A stretch of DNA of 64,000 nucleotides from CAZDKK01 sp964603725 (GTDB lineage: Bacteria > Eisenbacteria > RBG-16-71-46 > CAIMUX01 > WJJG01). The notes beneath the pieces were generated by a model, which saw nothing but the letters and a program-made list of their open reading frames with translations, searched no databases and was not told where the DNA came from. The position numbers were made by a program, and so were the translations under genes. Positions within the stretch are counted from its first letter, which is position 1. Each line of letters opens with the position of its first letter. Positions 18,940-27,176 of this stretch are shown piece by piece. The stretch is taken from contig CAZRWW010000017.1 of NCBI GenBank assembly GCA_964603725.1, forward strand, positions 14,450-78,449. The letters run 5' to 3'.

Positions 18940-20025
18940 ATGCCCCGGATCACGCGCGATCACAGTCGCTTCCGCGAGATCGTCAAGGGCAGCGTCCGCC
19001 GCGAGTTCCGCAAGTACATCACCCACGGCGAGATGATCGGCCGGCGCGGCAAGCGCGCGGTGAGCATTCCGGTGCCGCGGATCGAGATCCCCATCTTCCG
19101 CTACGGTCAGAACCAGGGCGGCGTCGGCCAGGGCGAGGGCGAGCCCGGGGACGAGGCCCAGCCGGGGCAGGGCCAGGCCGGCGATCAGACCGCGCCCCAC
19201 ACGATGGAAGTCGAGGTCTCCCTGGACGAGCTGGCGGAGATGCTGGGCGAGGAGCTCGAGCTGCCGCGCATCCAGCCCCGCGGCCAGCAGGAGATCCCCG
19301 AGCACAAGGAGCGCTACAGCAGCATTCGCCCCATCGGCCCCGAGTCGCTGCGTCACTTCAAGCGCACCTACCGGCGGGCCCTGCGCCGGATGCTGGCCTC
19401 GGGTCAGTACGACCCGGTCGACCCGGTGGTCGTGCCGATCCGCGAGGACCGCATCTACAAGTCCTGGAAGACCACCCTGGCGCCGCGCACCAACGCGGTG
19501 ATCTTCTACTTGATGGACGTCTCGGGCAGCATGGGCGACGAGCAGAAGGAGATCGTCCGCACCGAGTCGTTCTGGATCGACACCTGGCTCCAGCACCACT
19601 ACCGCGACCTGCGCGCCCGCTACGTCGTCCACGACGCCGAGGCCAAGGAGGTCGATCGCGAGGTCTTCTACAATCTGAAGGAGGCCGGCGGGACGAAGAT
19701 CTCCTCGGCCTACGGCCTGGCCGCCAAGATCGTCGAGGAGGAGTACCCGCCGCCGGAGTGGAACATCTACATCTTCCACTTCTCGGACGGCGACAACTGG
19801 GGCAGCGGCGACACCGAGGTCTGCCTCGCGCTCCTGCGCGAGAAGCTCCTGCCGGCGGTCAACCTCTTCGGCTACGGCCAGGTCGAGTCGCCCTACGGCA
19901 GCGGCCAGTTCATCCACGACCTGAAGGGCGGCTTCGCGGGCGCGGAGAACTTGATCACCTCGAAGATCCCGAACAAGGATGCCATCTACGAGTCGATCAA
20001 GGAGTTCCTGGGCAAGGGGAAGTAG
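18940..20025 (+). CDS. yeaH: YeaH/YhbH family protein (DUF444, VWA-like)
   Basis: This 361-residue DUF444 protein is the constant partner of PrkA. The N-terminal 60 residues include TRDHSRFREIVKGSVRREFR, then a Gly/Gln/Glu-rich linker (about 65-90). The C-terminal half is von Willebrand A-like, with the metal-site motif LMDVSGSMGDEQKE near residue 194 and FHFSDGDNWGSGDTE near residue 285. It probably acts as a scaffold with the kinase, though its molecular role is not established. It starts at ATG 18940, 108 bp after prkA; a GC-rich hairpin lies in that gap. Confidence 0.95.
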   Translation: MPRITRDHSRFREIVKGSVRREFRKYITHGEMIGRRGKRAVSIPVPRIEIPIFRYGQNQGGVGQGEGEPGDEAQPGQGQAGDQTAPHTMEVEVSLDELAEMLGEELELPRIQPRGQQEIPEHKERYSSIRPIGPESLRHFKRTYRRALRRMLASGQYDPVDPVVVPIREDRIYKSWKTTLAPRTNAVIFYLMDVSGSMGDEQKEIVRTESFWIDTWLQHHYRDLRARYVVHDAEAKEVDREVFYNLKEAGGTKISSAYGLAAKIVEEEYPPPEWNIYIFHFSDGDNWGSGDTEVCLALLREKLLPAVNLFGYGQVESPYGSGQFIHDLKGGFAGAENLITSKIPNKDAIYESIKEFLGKGK

Positions 20026-20053
20026 GAGGCTGCCCGCGGCGGGTAGAGGAACG

Positions 20054-21556
20054 ATGGGTCTGTCGCTGGAGCTCAGACGGGAAGCCGAGCGCATCGCCGC
20101 GATCGCCCGCGAGTACGGCCTCGAGTTCTTCGAGACGGTCTTCGAGATGACCGACGCCGAAGGCATGAACGAACTGGCGGCCTACGGCGGCTTCCCCGTG
20201 CGCTACGCCCACTGGCGCTTCGGCCAGGAGTACGACCGCCTGCGCAAGACGGAGATCTACGGGCTCGGGCACATCTACGAGATGGTCATCAACAACGACC
20301 CCTGCTACGCCTACCTGCAGGACACCAACCGCTTCGTCGACAACCAGATGGTGATGGCCCACGTCTACGGCCACTGCGACTTCTTCAAGAACAACGTCTG
20401 GTTCTCGCGCACCAACCGCCACATGCTCGACCGCATGGCCGCCAACGCCGTCGAGATCTCGGGCATCATCGAGAAGTACGGCCTGGAAAAGGTCGAGACG
20501 TTCCTCGACGCGGCGCTCTCGCTCGAAAACCTGATCGACCCCAACTCCGTCTTTCGCGAGCCCGCGCCCGAAGAGAAGGAAGAGGAGGAGCCCCCGCGGT
20601 TGGACATCGCGCGCCTGAAGTTCCACACCAAGGAGTATCTCGACTCCTTCGTCAACCCGCGGGAGCGGCTCGAGGAGGAACTGAAACGCCTGCAGGCCGA
20701 GATCGAGAAGCGCCGCGACGTGCCCCGCCGGCCCGAGCGCGACGTGCTCTTGTTCCTGATCCAGCACGCCCCCCTACGCGCCTGGCAGGAGCGGATCCTG
20801 GCGATCATCCGCGAGGAGGCCTACTACTTCGCGCCCCAGGGCATGACCAAGATCATGAACGAGGGCTGGGCCTCCTACTGGCACACTCGCATCATGACCG
20901 AGCGGGTCTTGCGCGACGCCGATCTCACCGCCTACGCCGACCACTGCTCGCGCACGCTGGCCATGCCGCCCGGCCATTTCAACCCCTACCGGGTGGGCCT
21001 GGCAATCTGGCAAGACATCGAGGAGCGCTGGAACAAGGGGCGCTTCGGCCGCGAGTGGGAGGAGTGCGAGGACCTGGAGCGGCGCCGCGCCTGGGACACC
21101 GGCGCGGGCTTGGGCCGCTCGCAGATGTTCGAGGTGCGCCGCTTCCACAACGACATCACGTTCATCGAGCGCTTCTTCACCCGCGATCTGTGCCACCAGC
21201 AGAAGCTCTTCACCACCCGCCACGACCCGCGCAGCAAGGACGAGCGCATCGAGGACCGCGACTTCGCCTCGGTCAAGAAGCAGCTGCTCTTCATGCTGAC
21301 CAACCGCGGCCTGCCGCTCATCGAGGTGGTGAGCAGCAACTACCAGAATCGCGGAGAGCTGCTGCTGCGCCACATCCACTACGGCGCCGACATCGACCTG
21401 CACTACGCGGCCGGCACGATGAAGAACCTGGCGACGATCTGGACCCGCCCCATCAACCTCGAGGCCCAGATCGACGGCAAACCGAAGCTCTTCACTCACG
21501 ACGGCGAGAAGTTCGGGGAGCGGGCGGTCGAGAAGGCGGCGGAGAAGTCGGCGTAG
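20054..21556 (+). CDS. spoVR: SpoVR family protein
   Basis: The 500-residue product is a full-length SpoVR/YcgB protein, with GLGHIYEMVINNDPCYAYLQ near residue 70, MAHVYGHCDFFKNN near residue 100, NEGWASYWHTRIM near residue 270 and HYGADIDLHYAAGTMKNL near the C-terminus. SpoVR is needed for spore cortex formation in Bacillus but is found in many non-sporulating bacteria, almost always beside PrkA and YeaH; its activity is unknown. ATG 20054 has AGAGGA upstream and the expected family start. No sporulation genes are in the window, so a general stress role is more likely. Confidence 0.95.
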   Translation: MGLSLELRREAERIAAIAREYGLEFFETVFEMTDAEGMNELAAYGGFPVRYAHWRFGQEYDRLRKTEIYGLGHIYEMVINNDPCYAYLQDTNRFVDNQMVMAHVYGHCDFFKNNVWFSRTNRHMLDRMAANAVEISGIIEKYGLEKVETFLDAALSLENLIDPNSVFREPAPEEKEEEEPPRLDIARLKFHTKEYLDSFVNPRERLEEELKRLQAEIEKRRDVPRRPERDVLLFLIQHAPLRAWQERILAIIREEAYYFAPQGMTKIMNEGWASYWHTRIMTERVLRDADLTAYADHCSRTLAMPPGHFNPYRVGLAIWQDIEERWNKGRFGREWEECEDLERRRAWDTGAGLGRSQMFEVRRFHNDITFIERFFTRDLCHQQKLFTTRHDPRSKDERIEDRDFASVKKQLLFMLTNRGLPLIEVVSSNYQNRGELLLRHIHYGADIDLHYAAGTMKNLATIWTRPINLEAQIDGKPKLFTHDGEKFGERAVEKAAEKSA

Positions 21557-21625
21557 GAACCCGCGTCGGCGCCGCGCAGGCCTCGGCGCGCGCGGCGACT
21601 GCGGCGCGGCCGTCCCTGGCCGGCC

Positions 21626-24600
21626 CTATCGCACCAGCACCACCTTCGTCGAGCGCACTTCCCCCGCCCCGTGCAAGCGCGCGAGATAGACGCCGCGCGG
21701 ACAGGGCCGCCCGCCGTCGTCGGCGCCGTCCCAGATGAAGCGGTGCTCGCCGGCGTCGAGCGGCCGGCCGCCCAGCCGGCGCACGCGGCGCCCGACGGGA
21801 TCGTAGAGCTCGAGCAACGGCGTGCCGGGTCGCGGCAGCGTGAACGCCAGCGCCCCGCCGGGAACGAGCGGGCTGGGCTGCGCCCCCGCGAACGAGAGCG
21901 CGGTCGGACCGGCCCTCGCGTTCACGCTTGCGAATGGGATGCCCGTGACGTCGAAATCATCGACCGCCACCTCGACCGAGGAGTCCCGGCCCCGGTCGGC
22001 GGCGATGAAGCGCACGCACATGCTGTCACTGAGCGTGACCAGCTCCTCGAGCGCGAAGCTGAAGTGCGTCCAGGCGTGGAAGGCGGTGTGGGTCGTCAGG
22101 AGCGGCTCCCACGTGCGCCCCGCGGTCCAGGAGATCTCGACCCGCAGCGTGTCGTCGACGTAGAACGAGCCGTCGTTGCTGTACCACAGCCAGAAGCTGA
22201 CCATGGGCCGCCAGTACCAGGCGCCGTCGAAGTGGGGGCTGGTGAGCGTCGTGCGGCCGCCGTCGACGTCGTTCTGGTTCTCGCCCGCTCCGGGCACGCC
22301 GTTGCCGGTCACGAAGCAGATGCGCCCCGGATCGGGCGTGTGGTCGTCCTCGGGCTGGATCGGCAGCGCGCCGCGCCAGATGCCGGTCGGATCGCAGCGC
22401 ACCCAGATGCCGTCGGTCGCGGTGTCGGTGGGGTGGCCGATCCGCCAGCCTTGGTCGATCTCGAAGTCGTCGCGCACGCCGTAGGCGAGCTCGAACTCGA
22501 TCGTCGCCTGGCCGGACTCGGGCACCGCCACCGCCTGCGCCGCCCGGTGGTGGCCGAAGTGCACCACCTGCACGGCCAGGAGCGTCTCGGCGGGGAAATC
22601 GGCGAAGACGAACGCGCCGTCCGGGCCGGTGAGCCGCGGCGCGATGAGCGCGCCGGGAACCTCCACGCGCGCGCCGGCGATCGGGGCGCCGCTGTCCGCG
22701 TCGCGCACGACGCCGCTGAGCTCGCCCGTCGGCCAGGCCGCGAGGTGGAAATCGACCGTGACGGTCGCGCCGGGCAGCGTGGCGACCACCGCCGTGTCCG
22801 GGAAGTAGCCGAAGCGCCGCGCCTCGAGCGTCTGCATCCCGGGCCGCACGCCGTAGAGCGCGTAGCCGCCGGCGGCGTTGGTCGTGTCGGCGCCCGCGGT
22901 CTCGAGGATCGTGACGCCGGCGAAGCTCAGGGAATCGCCGGTCGCCGCGTCGATCACCGTCCCGCGGATCGAGGCCAGATTGTCCAGGCTGATCGCCGCG
23001 TGGATCGCCGCGGGCAGATTGAGCAGGCCCGCGCCGTAGTCGTTGTCCTTGCCCGGCGGCCCCAGGTCGACGGCCCCGAGCTGCAGGGCCAGCGCGGCCT
23101 CGGCGGGCGTGATCCCGGGCCGCGCTTGCGCGAGCAGCGCCAGGGCGCCGCTCACGTGCGGGCAGGCGGCCGACGTGCCGTTGAACGTGAGGTAGCCGCC
23201 GCCCAGGCGGGTCGAGAGCACATCCTCGCCGGGCGCGAGCAGATCGGGCTTGATCAGGCCGCCGTCGCCGGTCGAGTAGGGGTAGTCGCGGTAGGCCGGC
23301 GGCATCGCGTAGATGTACTGCGGCCAGACGGCGGTGATGTTCTCCCAGGCGAACGGGCCACGGCTGGAGAAGTCGGACAGCACGGACAGGGAGTCGACCG
23401 ATCCGACCGCGAGAACGGCGCTCACCCCGCCGGCCAGGTACTGATCGGGATGGACCCAGGCGGACGGACACGAGCCGGGCACGCCGATGTTGAACGGGAT
23501 CGGGTTGACGTTGATCTCGTCGCCGGAGTTGCCGATCGAGTTGGCGTGCAGCATGCCGACCGCCAGCTCGTTGTCGGTGATCTGACGCCAGAAGGCATAG
23601 TTGGGCTTGGGCATCGAACTCCACTTCTGGGTCAGCGACATCGAGATCACGTCGGCGCCGTTGTCGCCGGCGTACTGAATGGCCTCGACGACGTCGCCCC
23701 AGTCCGATCCGGCCGCCTTCAGGGACATGATCAGGGCCTGCGGGGCCACGCCGGTCGCGGTGCCGCTCGTGCCGTCGCCCGCCACGACGCCCGCCGCGCG
23801 CGTGCCGTGATCGCTCGCGCCGGCGCCCATCGGGTTGTTGTTGTTCATGACGAAGTTCCAGCCGAGGGTGTCGTCCACGTAGCCGTTGAAGTCGTCGTCG
23901 ATGCCGTTCCAGGGAACCTCGTCCTCGTTGACCCACAGGTGCCCGGCCAGGTCCGGATGCGTGTAGTCGACCCCGGTGTCGATCACCCCCACCACCACCC
24001 CGGCGCCGGTGTAGCCCTGCGCCCAGGCCTGGGGGGCGCCGACGCGCTGCAGGTGCCAGCCGATCACGGGCCGTAGCCCCGCGTCGCCCTCCGCGCCCGC
24101 GGGCGCGGCCCGCAATCCCCCCCCGGGGACCACCTCGTCGAGCTGTTGCGCGACGTCGACGGCCGGGTTCCAGAGCAGAAGGGCGATCTCGGGGAGCTCG
24201 GCCAGCCCGGCGATCGCCTCCGGCGTGGCCCGCCCGGCAATCGCGTTGGCGATCCACAGAGCGCGATGCTCTTCGACCTGGCCGAGCCAGGCGCGCTGCT
24301 CCAGGTAGGCCAGCGGCGCCGACTGGCTCGCGCGGGCGAGCTGCTTGAGGCGCTGGCACCCGTGGGCGCGAGCGGCCCGGCGGCCCTCGGTGCGGGCGAC
24401 GCGCTCGGTCTCGATCCGCAGCACCAGCGGATCGGCCTGGGTGCGCAACACGGCGACGAATCCCACCTGCGACGTTGCCGCGGCCCGGGCGAGCTGCTCA
24501 GCCAGCTCCGGGGAAAGCACGGCCGCGCTGTCCCCGGTCCGGATCTCCCGGGTCGCGGGACCCGGGCCGGCCGATCGGAGCTGCCGCGCAGCGGGCCCCG

Positions 24601-24751
24601 GCGCATCCGAAGCGGCGCTCGAGTCAAGCGCCGCCAGGGCGAAGATAGCCCCCCACGCCACGCCCCCGCGAAGGCTGAGCAGCCAACCGGCCGACCGTGA
24701 CGAGCCCACAGATCGACGGCCGCGGGCGGCGGCGCGGGGGATGGGCGGCAT
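21626..24751 (-). CDS. Secreted subtilisin-like (S8) protease with C-terminal sorting domain
   Basis: This 1041-residue protein has a long signal peptide with a basic N-region and a hydrophobic core at about 22-42. A pro-region follows, then an S8 catalytic domain (about 245-575) with the triad Asp258 (GVIDTG), His315 (SDHGTR) and Ser527 (NGTSAACPHVSG); Asn408 in IGNSG is the likely oxyanion residue. Two carboxypeptidase-regulatory-like beta domains (about 592-670 and 677-756) follow, then a jelly-roll-like module (about 758-940) and a FlgD-Ig-like end (about 960-1041) with GRPCPRGVYLARL. Such tails are typical of cell-surface or type IX-like export. ATG 24751 has AGGAG 6 nt upstream. It has its own promoter after ruvA and is probably transcribed alone. 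Confidence 0.93.
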   Translation of the reverse strand: MPPIPRAAARGRRSVGSSRSAGWLLSLRGGVAWGAIFALAALDSSAASDAPGPAARQLRSAGPGPATREIRTGDSAAVLSPELAEQLARAAATSQVGFVAVLRTQADPLVLRIETERVARTEGRRAARAHGCQRLKQLARASQSAPLAYLEQRAWLGQVEEHRALWIANAIAGRATPEAIAGLAELPEIALLLWNPAVDVAQQLDEVVPGGGLRAAPAGAEGDAGLRPVIGWHLQRVGAPQAWAQGYTGAGVVVGVIDTGVDYTHPDLAGHLWVNEDEVPWNGIDDDFNGYVDDTLGWNFVMNNNNPMGAGASDHGTRAAGVVAGDGTSGTATGVAPQALIMSLKAAGSDWGDVVEAIQYAGDNGADVISMSLTQKWSSMPKPNYAFWRQITDNELAVGMLHANSIGNSGDEINVNPIPFNIGVPGSCPSAWVHPDQYLAGGVSAVLAVGSVDSLSVLSDFSSRGPFAWENITAVWPQYIYAMPPAYRDYPYSTGDGGLIKPDLLAPGEDVLSTRLGGGYLTFNGTSAACPHVSGALALLAQARPGITPAEAALALQLGAVDLGPPGKDNDYGAGLLNLPAAIHAAISLDNLASIRGTVIDAATGDSLSFAGVTILETAGADTTNAAGGYALYGVRPGMQTLEARRFGYFPDTAVVATLPGATVTVDFHLAAWPTGELSGVVRDADSGAPIAGARVEVPGALIAPRLTGPDGAFVFADFPAETLLAVQVVHFGHHRAAQAVAVPESGQATIEFELAYGVRDDFEIDQGWRIGHPTDTATDGIWVRCDPTGIWRGALPIQPEDDHTPDPGRICFVTGNGVPGAGENQNDVDGGRTTLTSPHFDGAWYWRPMVSFWLWYSNDGSFYVDDTLRVEISWTAGRTWEPLLTTHTAFHAWTHFSFALEELVTLSDSMCVRFIAADRGRDSSVEVAVDDFDVTGIPFASVNARAGPTALSFAGAQPSPLVPGGALAFTLPRPGTPLLELYDPVGRRVRRLGGRPLDAGEHRFIWDGADDGGRPCPRGVYLARLHGAGEVRSTKVVLVR

Positions 24752-24882
24752 GAAAAGCTCCTGCTGTTGACCAGAGTTGCGCGTGCTCATGAGCGCCCAG
24801 CTCGGCCGGTGAGCAAGCGGGTCCGCCGGACGCGACACTCCGTGGGCTGGCCGACTGCACCGGATCGGAGCTGGTAAAGGGG

Positions 24883-24911
24883 ATTATAGCGGATCCGAGG
24901 GGCCCGGACAA
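24883..24911 (-). promoter_or_regulatory. Strong sigma-70 promoter for the S8 protease gene
   Basis: On the minus strand TTGTCC (24911-24906) and a perfect TATAAT (24888-24883) are separated by exactly 17 nt. Transcription would begin near 24876, giving a 5' leader of about 125 nt before the protease ATG. It is one of the best promoter matches in the window and separates the protease from the upstream ruvCA pair. Confidence 0.7.
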
Positions 24912-24942
24912 GACGACTCGAAGGCCCTAAGCAATTCTATTG

Positions 24943-25575
24943 CTATGAGTTGTCCGGATTCGAGCGGTGCGCCCCCCGACGCGAGAGAGCCATCGCCACC
25001 ATGCCGGCCGTGTCCGGCGGCGCCGCAGCGTCCCCAGCAATCGCGCGCACCAGGCTGGCCGCCTCGCTGGGCGCCACCCCCAGGGTCACCAGGGCATCCA
25101 CGGCATCCGCGGCCGCCGAACCCGGCCCCCTAGCCAGGCCGGCCGGGCCGGCCGCGCCGCGCAGCTTCCCGGCCAGCTCGACCACGATCCGCGCCGCTGT
25201 TCGCTTGCCGATGCCCGGCACGGCCTGGAAGCGCAGCTGATCGTTCGATTCGACGGCCCCGACCAGCTCCTGCAGCGACAGGTGCGAGAGCAGGCTCAAG
25301 GCCAGCCGCGGCCCGATCCCCGTGATGCCGATGAGCACCCGGAAGGCGTCGCGCTGGGCCTCGTCGCGAAAACCGAACAGCTGCCAGCCGTCCTCGCGGA
25401 TGAGCAGGTGCGTGGCCAGGCTCACCTCGGCCGCGTCGGCCGAGGCCAGCTCGAGGCGCCCCAGCTCGGCGCACACCCCCGCGGGGGCCTGCACCCGCAG
25501 AGCCAGGCCGGCCACCTCGACCACGACGTGATCCGCGGCGACCCGCATCACGCGACCACGGATGCTCTCGATCAC
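24943..25575 (-). CDS. ruvA: Holliday junction branch migration protein RuvA
   Basis: RuvA binds four-way junctions and loads RuvB. The 210-residue protein begins IESIRGRVMRVAADHVVV (OB domain), has the helix-hairpin-helix pair FRVLIGITGIGPRLALSLL and QAVPGIGKRTAARIVVEL, and ends in a C-terminal three-helix RuvB-binding domain (ADAVDALVTLGVAPSEAASL). GTG 25575 overlaps the ruvC stop as GTGA. A short palindrome (AGCAAT-TCT-ATTGCT) overlaps the gene's end but has no T-run. Confidence 0.95.
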   Translation of the reverse strand: MIESIRGRVMRVAADHVVVEVAGLALRVQAPAGVCAELGRLELASADAAEVSLATHLLIREDGWQLFGFRDEAQRDAFRVLIGITGIGPRLALSLLSHLSLQELVGAVESNDQLRFQAVPGIGKRTAARIVVELAGKLRGAAGPAGLARGPGSAAADAVDALVTLGVAPSEAASLVRAIAGDAAAPPDTAGMVAMALSRRGAHRSNPDNS

Positions 25576-26081
25576 GACCGCACTTCTCTCAATGCCGCGC
25601 GCGGCGGCGTCAGGTGCGCGCGGTGCGCGTGACAGATGGCCACCGCCAGGGCATCGGCGGCATCCGGTCCCAACCCGGACGGCGCGCTCCCCACCAGACG
25701 CACCACCATCGCCTGAACCTGTTCTTTGGAGGCCCCGCCGGCGCCGGTCACGGCCAGCTTGACCAGCCGGGGAGCGTACTCGAAGAGCCCCACCCCGCGC
25801 TCCAGCGCCGCGACCATGAGGGCCCCGCGGGCGTGTCCCAGGACGAGCGCGGCCCGGGCGTGTCGACCCATGAAGCATTCCTCCATCGCCACCGCATCGG
25901 GCTGCGCGCGCGCGAGGAGCTCGGCGAGCGCGCCGTGGAGCATCTGCAGTCGCCGCCCCAGGGCGTCGCTCGCCCGCGGGCGCCAGGTGCCGCCGTCGAG
26001 CCAGGTGAGGCGGCTGCCCGCGGCGGCCACGACCGCATAGCCGGTGCGCAGCGATCCCGGGTCGAGCCCGACGATGATCAT
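25572..26081 (-). CDS. ruvC: Crossover junction endodeoxyribonuclease RuvC
   Basis: RuvC cuts Holliday junctions. The 169-residue enzyme begins MIIVGLDPGSLRTGYAVV with the first catalytic Asp, has MEECFMGRHARAALVLGHAR with the Glu, and ends with GLGPDAADALAVAICHAH, giving the remaining acidic residues. ATG 26081 has GGGAGG 5 nt upstream. It is coupled to ruvA by a 4-bp overlap and has a likely promoter in the 266-bp gap after yebC. Confidence 0.96.
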   Translation of the reverse strand: MIIVGLDPGSLRTGYAVVAAAGSRLTWLDGGTWRPRASDALGRRLQMLHGALAELLARAQPDAVAMEECFMGRHARAALVLGHARGALMVAALERGVGLFEYAPRLVKLAVTGAGGASKEQVQAMVVRLVGSAPSGLGPDAADALAVAICHAHRAHLTPPRAALREVRS

Positions 26082-26164
26082 GACGCCTCCCCGCGCGGCC
26101 GCCGGTCCCTCGGTGCCGGGAGTGTCCCGAATAGACCACGGGCCGAGTCGCGCGACCCGGCCCC

Positions 26165-26193
26165 ATCGTAGCCCCCACCCGCCAGCGCCGCAA
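26165..26193 (-). promoter_or_regulatory. Candidate promoter for ruvC-ruvA
   Basis: On the minus strand TTGCGG (26193-26188) and TACGAT (26170-26165) are separated by 17 nt, about 77 nt upstream of the ruvC ATG. Both boxes are good matches for a GC-rich genome. No SOS-type operator was recognised near it. Confidence 0.45.
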
Positions 26194-26261
26194 TTGTCCC
26201 CCGCGGTGCGGCGATGCGGCCGTGCGGCAAGCCTGGGCGCCGTGTCCGCAGGCTGTGCCCT

Positions 26262-26337
26262 GGGGCGCCGCGTTCCCGGGGCGCCGCGTTCCCGGGGCGC
26301 CGCGTTCCTGGGGCGCCGCGTTCCCGGGGCGCCGCGT
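26262..26337. repeat. 16-bp tandem repeat, almost five copies
   Basis: The unit GGGGCGCCGCGTTCCC is repeated head to tail at 26262, 26278, 26294 (with one C to T change), 26310 and 26326 (partial). Each unit contains the palindrome GGCGCC. The array fills the space between the yebC stop and the ruvC promoter, so it may form structure in the yebC 3' UTR. It is likely to vary in copy number between strains. Confidence 0.8.
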
Positions 26338-26347
26338 CGCGGTGCGC

Positions 26348-27106
26348 TTACTCGGCCGCGGCGAGCTTCTCCATCACCTCGGGCGGAACGTCGGCGTTGT
26401 GATAGACCTTTTGGACGTCATCGTGGTCCTCGAGGAACTCGATCAGGCGATTGAGCTTGATCGCATCTTCCTCGCCCAGCATGACGGTGTTCTGCGGGAT
26501 GCGCGAGATCTCGGCCGAGAGCATGGCCACGCCGGCGGCTTCCAACGCCTGCGACACCAGCGCCAGGCTGGGCACGGTCGTGTAGACCTCGAAGGCATCG
26601 TCGGCCTCGGTGTTGACGTCATCAGCCCCCGCCTCGACGGCCAGCTCGAAGAGCTTCTCCTCGGCGGTCGTCTCCTTGGAGATCGTGATGATGCCCTTGG
26701 GCTCGAAGAGCCACGAGACGCACCCGTTCTCGCCCAGATTGCCGCCGTACTTGCTGAAGATGTGCCGGATCTCGGCCGTCGTTCGGTTCTTGTTGTCGGT
26801 CAGCACCTCGACCAGGATGGCGACGCCGGCCTGGCCGTAGCCTTCGTAGCTGTTTTCCTCGTAGACGGTCCCCGGCAGCTCGCCCGTGCCCTTCTTGATC
26901 GCGTTATCGATGTTCTTGGCGGGCATGTTGGCCGCTTTGGCGGCGGCGATGGCGGTGCGCAGGCGCGGATTGCCGCCCGCGTCACCCCCGCCCTGCCGGG
27001 CGGCCTGGGTGATCTCGCGGATCAGGCGCGTGAAGATTCGGCCCCGCTCGGCATCCGCCTTGCCCTTCTTGCGCTTGATCGTGCTCCACTTGGAATGTCC
27101 GCTCAT
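26348..27106 (-). CDS. yebC: YebC/PmpR/TACO1 family protein
   Basis: The 252-residue product starts MSGHSKWSTIKRKKGKADAE and has ANMPAKNIDNAIKKGTGEL and a KNRTTAEIRHIFSKYGGNLG segment, covering the family end to end. Members were named transcription factors, but recent work on YebC/TACO1 supports a role in translation of difficult (for example polyproline) stretches, so regulation should not be assumed. ATG 27106 is the invariant family start. It lies between the EF-G-like gene (70 bp upstream) and ruvC; yebC-ruvC-ruvA order is common. Confidence 0.95.
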   Translation of the reverse strand: MSGHSKWSTIKRKKGKADAERGRIFTRLIREITQAARQGGGDAGGNPRLRTAIAAAKAANMPAKNIDNAIKKGTGELPGTVYEENSYEGYGQAGVAILVEVLTDNKNRTTAEIRHIFSKYGGNLGENGCVSWLFEPKGIITISKETTAEEKLFELAVEAGADDVNTEADDAFEVYTTVPSLALVSQALEAAGVAMLSAEISRIPQNTVMLGEEDAIKLNRLIEFLEDHDDVQKVYHNADVPPEVMEKLAAAE

Positions 27107-27176
27107 GACGACCTCGCTGGCGGGGCCCCCCCGGCTCACCGCAGCGCGGGGCTCGCGGGGCTGCCACTCGCGCCGA

